Assembly (NCBI GenBank): GCA_027946365.1
Contig: JAPEUQ010000008.1
Span: forward strand, 1,922,001-1,986,000
Length of the DNA: 64,000 bases
Direction: 5' to 3'
Source: Kalmusia sp. IMI 367209
Lineage: Eukaryota; Ascomycota; Dothideomycetes; Pleosporales; Didymosphaeriaceae
Position numbers and translations under genes: made by a program. Of the stretch, positions 58,383 to 64,000 are shown piece after piece. Position 1 is the first letter of the stretch, and each line of letters opens with the position of its first letter. Under the pieces are notes generated by a model. That model saw only the letters and a program-made list of their open reading frames with translations. It was not told the origin of the DNA and searched no databases.

Positions 58383-59351
58383 CGGTTCAGCCAGGAATGA
58401 ACGTGAAGCAACGCCCGGGCCACAAGGCAAAGATTCAACCGAACCACCAAAGTCCCAAGAATCTTCTACTGACAAGAAGGATACTACGATCCCAGAAAAG
58501 GTTTCGGTGGGTACCGTAGCAAGTGAGAAGTAATCGGCGGTTCTCGTACAGTCTAGGCCATACGTATTCGGACACTCCCCCTCGGCATCACGTCTTGGGC
58601 TCACCGGATACCTTTGACCACGTACTGTACTCCTCAGTGGACTTGGCCACAGCCTGACCAAAAACATTTTTGGCTGGACCAAAGCCTTGGCTTTCCGGTA
58701 ATGTTCACGTTATGACCTTAACGCGGCGGGTGGGCTGGAATGTTGTCAGCTTCCTGGCGGGGACTTGGGCTTGGGCTTGGGCTTGATTTTCAAGCGTGGA
58801 AGAGGTATGGGCATGGGCAAAAATCACTGACGGGGTCATGAATACTACGAAGGCCCCCGATGCATGAGACATGAGCAAACGAACAAAACTCCTCATCCAA
58901 CAGGGCCTCATCACGAAATGATACCTGGCGTCGCTTGTCGTCGTCCACCGTTTCCCCTACACTTTTTCTCCTTTTGTACTGGTTTGAGACGTTCAGTGTC
59001 CATAGCGATGCGGTGCTCCTTTCATAGATCATGGGTTGAGAAGGATGGTGTAAGTTGGGTGGAAGTATTGCAATGGATCAGTTTTTCTTCAGTTTTCATA
59101 TGGGTGTGAAGTACTCTGATGATGTATGCCTCGTCCTAGATAAATTGACGCACGACAGATTCTCAAAGTATCTGAACCGTACTATCACACTCTGTACATA
59201 TACATTGAATTCTAATAACATAAGCTGGAAAGAAATATGTGTTGTATTAGCACAATCTCATCTACGCATATTCATAGCTCGTCAACGACCTCCTCGTCTA
59301 ACAGCAATTCATACGACCACGATCCGCCTCTTATCACCATTCTCTCATATT
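58383..59351. other. Convergent spacer
   Basis: 58383-58533 probably belongs to the PP2C C-terminus if the frame shift is an error. The rest holds a (ttgggc)n short repeat near 58765-58783 and no gene. Confidence 0.55.
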
Positions 59352-60823
59352 TTACAGCTTGCTCGTCTTACTCATTAATGCATAATTCCTTGGCCCGCTC
59401 TCCAGGGCTTTACCATCGATCTCCCCGATGTTCTTGTACCCAGCTACGGTTAGAAGGATGTCGAATTCCGCGAGCAGACTCCTCAACACGTGCCGAACGC
59501 CCGTTTCCCCCATGATGGAAAGCCCCCAGACCCAGAGGCGACCTACGAAGACGAACTTTGCGCCCAGGGCCAAAGCTTTGAAAACATCGGATGCGGAGCG
59601 GATGCCGGAGTCGTACATTATGTAGATATTGCTACCGACGGCTAGGTAGAAGTCAGATTGCGGGTGTTGGGGCTAGCGAGGGGATTTACGAGGGGTTTGA
59701 GAAGTGTACCAAAAATAGGGGTAAAAATGGCGTACCGTTGACAATGCTCTCAAGTGCATCGAGAGAGGCTATGGCGCCATCAACCTGTCGACCTGCGTGA
59801 TTAGATACGACAATCCCGTCGAAGCCCAATTCAACGGCTTTCTCTGCGTCTTCGATGCTTTGTATCCCTTTCAGGGCGAACGGTTTCCCACCTGAGAGTT
59901 CTTTCCACAACCTCATCGCCCATACCGCTTTGTCCCAAGTATGTGCGCGCCCGTGCCAGATGTTGTCGATCCACAGCGCGCCGGCTTCATTGGGCTGATT
60001 GGCGGGATCGATGCCAGCTTCGTTGAGCCGTCTTTGGAAAACGGGGTCCGAAAGGCCCAGGTCGGCTCCTTTACCGTGGTAGAAGGCGTAATTCGATGTG
60101 TTTACATCGTCGTGACGCCAGCCCAACTGCCATGTGTCCAACGTCAGAATACAAGCGCTGAACCCACTCTTCACGGCTCTTTCTAAGAGACTCCTCGTGA
60201 GCTCGTCATCATGCGGCATGTATAGTTGAAAAAACCGCACTCCTCTTCCGTCTTTTGCTAAAGCATCGTTTGCCGCGCCAACGGCCTCGATGGGCTGCGA
60301 GCCAGCAGTGCTGAGACAGTAAGGGAGATTGAGTTCACCTGCTACACGGGCGACGGGGAGCTCGCCGGCGTCGTTGTATATTTTATTAATGCCGATGGGG
60401 GCGAAGCCGATGGGAGCTGAGACGGAGTGCCCCCATATTGAGTGTGCGGTGTCGCGGATGTTGGTATCGACGAGCATGCGGGGGACTATGCGGTGTCGGT
60501 AGAAGGCTTGCCTGTTTGCTGTGTGGGTGTGGGACTGTCTATATAAGTTCCTGATTAGTCATGTCTAAACATGCGGGCTATTCTAGGGTATGCAACTACA
60601 CCGAGAGCTTCAAGGTAGAAAGTCAAGTGGCGTACCCGGCGTTGCTAGAAGCATAGTACCAGCCGTTTTCAGTGAGCTTCTTTTGGGCGAGAGCCTCTAG
60701 TTCCCCCGGCTCGGTGTTGAAAGGGGCAACTTCGCCGTCGTTGGATTTCCAAAAGTTTTGGCGTTGATAGAGGGCATGTTGGGGGGTCGAACGGGATGAG
60801 CGATTGGGATTTTGGGGGTCCAT
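59352..60823 (-). CDS. FMN-dependent alpha-hydroxyacid oxidase / lactate monooxygenase-like, peroxisomal
   Basis: Flavoprotein of the (S)-2-hydroxyacid oxidase family. Exons 60636-60823, 59736-60538 and 59352-59641 give 426 residues. Blocks: NAGQSHTHTANRQAFYR, RMLVDTN, PIGFAPIGINKIYND, LPYCLSTAGSQPIE, RFFQLYMPHDDELT, LTLDTWQLGWRHDD, PFALKGIQ (active-site Lys), the catalytic His in VVSNHAGRQVDGAIA, and MYDSGIRSASDVFKALALGA for FMN phosphate binding. SNHAGRQVDGA rather than SNHGGRQLD, together with LGWR, is nearer lactate 2-monooxygenases than glycolate oxidase or cytochrome b2; no cytochrome domain is present. The C-terminal KTSKL is a PTS1 signal. Exact substrate is not settled. Confidence 0.92.
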
Positions 60824-61624
60824 TGTGGATCTTTACGGATTCTGGAGAGATGTTTGGTACTCGGACTCTTCCGGTTTTATGATTGGGAAGCGATCAATTA
60901 AGGGAATCCGAGTGGTGCGGAGAAGTCGACAGCTTGTGAATGCTCCATCCGCCGCCACTAAGCAGCGGTGACGCTACAAACGATCGTCATAGCCATGTAG
61001 CTGGGGATCTCTCCCGATTGACGTCAACTGCCGCCATCTTATGACGCGGAGCCATGTCGCTCGGATCGGAGATTAGGGGAAAGGAGCATTCGTCGACTAG
61101 ACTAGACATGGCAAACGCGTGACGTCTAGATGCTATGGTGGACGAGAGGCTGGGCTTTGCCATAGAGATGTCGTTAAAACGCTCGTCCCAATTCGGAATG
61201 GACCAAGCACCGGCGAACTGCTACAGCAGTGAAGTGGGGCCAAGAAAGCTTGTCTGGGAAGCTGGCCGATTATGCTTACCGGCAGGACACCACGACGAGA
61301 CGGCATGCAAACACAGGGAGATGGTGGTCCTGTGATGTGGCCTCACTGCCAACGCACGCGCAATCTGACCCAAATGAGTGACCGCCAGTGAATGAGGTAC
61401 ACCGTGACACCGTACCACTGCGGCCAATGGGAGCACGCGCTGGTCTGAGCTCCAAGACCCCCGCCAAGCGCTTCCACCACTGTCACCTCCATTCGCATCG
61501 CCTGCAACTCCCGCCAAAAGTTTCACGCTGCACACCGTCCTCCCGCCGTTTAGCGCCATGCTGGCGTAGCTTTGCTCGTTGCAGCCTTACAAGGTTCCCT
61601 CCGTCTTCTCCCACGCCGCCCAGC
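60824..61624. other. Divergent spacer, no gene
   Basis: Between the starts of the FMN oxidase (-) and LST8 (+). The last 200 bp are C-rich leader. No feature recognised. Confidence 0.55.
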
Positions 61625-62784
61625 ATGTCGGTGATCCTCTGTACTGGTGCGTAGCTCTCTTCCGGCCCATGTTGGGGCAATCTCAGGATGGAAACTGACC
61701 GTTTGTAGCGGGGTACGATCATACAATTCGGTATGTAGGCTCATAGCCATGCCCGCTAGCCCCCACCTGCCTGTCTTGCTAATCGCCTCAAGCTTTTGGG
61801 AAGCCCTCTCCGGCATCTGTTCGCGAACCATACCGCACCCCGACTCGCAAGTCAACCGCCTCTGCATCTCACCTGACAAGCGCTTCCTCGCTGCAGCAGG
61901 CCACCATACTGTCAAATTGTACGAGATCAAGTCTACGAACCCGAATCCTGTCCTCACCTTCGAGGGACACACGTCAAATATAACCGGTGTTGCCTTTCAC
62001 TGCGAGGGGAAATGGATGGTAACAAGCTCAGAAGATGGCACCGTCAAGATCTGGGATACGCGCTCGGGAAGCGTGCAGCGCAACTACACGCACGGTGTAC
62101 CCGTCAACGATGTCGTCATCCACCCGAATCAGGGCGAGCTCATTAGCTGCGATCGTGGCGGCAATGTGCGCATCTGGGATCTGGGTGAGAATAAGTGCTC
62201 GCACCAGCTCATTCCCGAGGACGACGTATCTGTTGCCAGCGTGACAGTCGCAAGCGATGGATCCATGCTGTGCGCAGGAAACAATGCCGTACGTCACTTT
62301 GTCCCCTATGCTGCCATCATCTGCTAACGCGCCCAAGGGAAACGTCTACGTCTGGCGTATGGTCCAGCGTGCTGAAGTCACCTCCCTCGTCCCCGTCTGC
62401 AAATTCGTCGCGCACCAAACCTACATCACCCGTGTCCTCCTCTCGCCCGATGTCCGCCATCTGGCCACCTGCAGTGCCGACCACACGGCCCGAATCTGGT
62501 CCGTCGACACCTCGCAGCCGCACAACGTGACGCCCCAAGACCAACTGCCAGGCGCCGCTGACCGCGATGCCAATGCCTTCCCTCTCGAGACGACGCTCCA
62601 CGGCCACCAGCGCTGGGTCTGGGATTGTGCTTTTAGCGCCGACTCGGCTTATCTGGTGACTGCCTGCTCCGACCACTATGCGCGGTTATGGGAGCTGAAC
62701 AGCCAGAGCATCATCCGACAGTACAATGGTCATCACAGGGGTGCCGTCTGTGTAGCGCTAAACGACACTGCTGTTGGTAATTAG
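61625..62784 (+). CDS. LST8: WD-repeat protein LST8, TOR complex subunit
   Basis: Beta-propeller subunit that stabilises the TOR kinase domain in TORC1 and TORC2. Exons 61625-61646, 61709-61730, 61793-62288 and 62338-62784 give 328 residues, near the family length. The first two exons are 22 nt each and join as MSVILCTAGYDHTIRFWEA, the invariant LST8 start. WD blades: HTSNITGVAFHCEGKWMVTS then EDGTVKIWD; VNDVVIHPNQGELISCDRGG; YITRVLLSPDVRHLATCSAD; WVWDCAFSADSAYLVTACSD; and the final HHRGAVCVALND. It ends TAVGN where relatives have a short polar tail. Assignment is secure. Confidence 0.96.
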
Positions 62785-63644
62785 GAGGACGAACAGGAGT
62801 ATATCGAAGCGCTGTTTGATTCGCCGGCATTGGCGGTACTCTACTAGGCATTCGATCAGTTGGTATATTACGCACTCGAGGTGCTTTGACGTTTACTGGC
62901 CGCGGTAATGCGGAGGTATGTTTTGGTGTTTAGGAACCGAGGGCTTGTGAGAATACCATGGCATCTTTGAGATTCGTTGGTGGCAATTTCAGTACTAGGA
63001 CGAAAGATTAGAGCCGCCACCTGGCCCGATGTACTCGGCTCTTTGCAGTACCGACGAGGGACTGTGTCCGGATATGCTGAGAACGAAGAGGATATGGTTA
63101 GGAGCGGAGAACACGGAGCAAGCATGAACATGACTCAAGATGATAAGCAGGGTAGAAACATCGATTCGCGGTGATCACTTACTTCCCTATCATCCAGTCC
63201 TGCAGACTGCTATCTCTACTTTCTTGCCATTGCCATTGCCGTGACCTTCCTCTCCATTATCACAACCGCCCATTCTTCTACAAACCTTCGTACAGTCCAC
63301 CACCCGGCACAACGTACATTCCATGGCCTATGCTACTACCTCGAACTAATAGTCTTATCCTAGTACAAAGGGTAAGGATACACCACTAAACAGATAGATA
63401 AATGCACCTTCAAACGCCACGCAAGAACGCTCGCAACAATGCTAATCGCCAAAACGGCAGACCACAATATACAGAAACCGTAGAAGGAAAATGCAACATT
63501 ACATGATATCCATATCGAACGCATAACAGATGAGATCGTAATGCGATAGTAGGAATCAAAAACACCGGCACAGGCAGCATACAAGCGGATCTCCCCACTC
63601 ACCCATCCATCTCTCTCTGTGGAATAAGTTCGCACGTTGTGTCA
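62785..63644. other. Convergent spacer, no gene
   Basis: 3' flank of LST8 and of the partial gene at the right edge. Short ORFs only. Confidence 0.55.
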
Positions 63645-64000
63645 TCATCTCCCCAGCAACCCCGAAATCCAACTCGTAATATGCTTTGAGCTCGTACTCG
63701 GCGTCCAACTCAGCGCGCTCTCTGCCCTACTCTCTGGCGTCTTAGGGCTGCTTCCCATAGGTACCGTGATGCCCCTCTTCCGCCCCGTCGACGGCGTTTT
63801 AGGACTCTCTGTATTTCTATCGTGGGCACCCAAAGGGACGGGGCGCGGGGTGCGCCGCTCCGACATGTCTTGCTTCGAGCAAGAGGAAGACGTTAGAAGG
63901 GGCGGTGCAGGCGTAGGTGTAGGTGTAAGTTTGGATGTGCCCCGGGTGCCGGATGTAGAGTTTGGGGTGGGGGTGGAAGTGTCTGAGTTGAGACTGGAAG
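63645..64000 (-). CDS. 3' end of an unknown S/T/P-rich gene, cut by window end
   Basis: An open frame of 117 codons from the window edge to a stop, entirely Ser/Thr/Pro-rich (TSTPTPNSTSG, LTPTPTPAPPL, RRTPRPVPLG, TESPKTPSTGRKRG, GSSPKTPESRAES), ending SKHITSWISGLLGR. The frame is open upstream of the first Met at 63866, so it is probably the terminal exon of a longer gene. SP/TP sites suggest phosphorylation. No family recognised. Confidence 0.5.
   Translation of the reverse strand, partial: SSLNSDTSTPTPNSTSGTRGTSKLTPTPTPAPPLLTSSSCSKQDMSERRTPRPVPLGAHDRNTESPKTPSTGRKRGITVPMGSSPKTPESRAESALSWTPSTSSKHITSWISGLLGR

Overview
The window is nuclear DNA of a filamentous ascomycete (Pezizomycotina, most likely Dothideomycetes; the class is my inference). 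The evidence is a dense set of fungal orthologues (MLH3, ADE13, QCR7, MAG1, ECM33, MNN9, MPP10, MetAP2, VDAC, acyl-CoA oxidase, LST8), very short introns of about 45-70 nt with GTRNGT donors and CTRAY branch sites, no operons, and spacers of 0.3-3.5 kb. I support 26 protein-coding loci. Two run off the window edges and one is broken. I found no rRNA, tRNA, CRISPR array or intact transposon.

Layout. 0-5.3 kb: 5' part of mismatch-repair MLH3 (-), a disordered fungal protein (+) and a BTB-like protein (+). 7.2-14.5 kb: adenylosuccinate lyase (-), a SUR7/PalI membrane protein (-) and a single-pass membrane protein with a long disordered tail (-). 16.5-25 kb: a large Ser-rich protein (-), a mitochondrial NAD-type carrier (-) divergent from complex III subunit QCR7 (+), then DNA-3-methyladenine glycosylase (+). 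25-28.6 kb: the largest gene-poor stretch. 28.6-36.5 kb: ECM33-like GPI wall protein, an unknown protein, and MNN9 mannosyltransferase (all +).

36.5-43.6 kb looks like an accessory island of lower GC. It holds a secreted 2OG-Fe(II) prolyl-4-hydroxylase-like protein (-) sharing one short promoter with a PDI-like protein (+) that has lost its CXXC site but keeps a C-terminal HDEL. A fungal multi-pass membrane protein and a frame-broken small secreted protein follow. I consider the P4H/PDI-like pair the most interesting item. It resembles the alpha (catalytic) and beta (PDI, ER-retaining) subunits of animal collagen prolyl 4-hydroxylase, here placed head to head.

43.6-64 kb returns to conserved genes: MPP10 (+), MetAP2 (-) divergent from a mitochondrial-type J-protein (+), VDAC (-), a tyrosine phosphatase (-), peroxisomal acyl-CoA oxidase ending SKL (-), a PTC-type PP2C (+), a peroxisomal FMN hydroxyacid oxidase also ending SKL (-), LST8 (+), and the 3' end of an unknown S/T/P-rich gene (-).

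Themes: mitochondrial function (carrier, QCR7, VDAC, J-protein), cell wall and secretory pathway (SUR7-like, ECM33, MNN9, P4H, PDI-like), DNA repair (MLH3, MAG1) and peroxisomal oxidation. Several reading-frame breaks share one form, a single extra base in a short homopolymer, so assembly error must be weighed against real pseudogenisation. All exon limits were set by reading splice signals and frame by hand. No alignment or RNA evidence was available.
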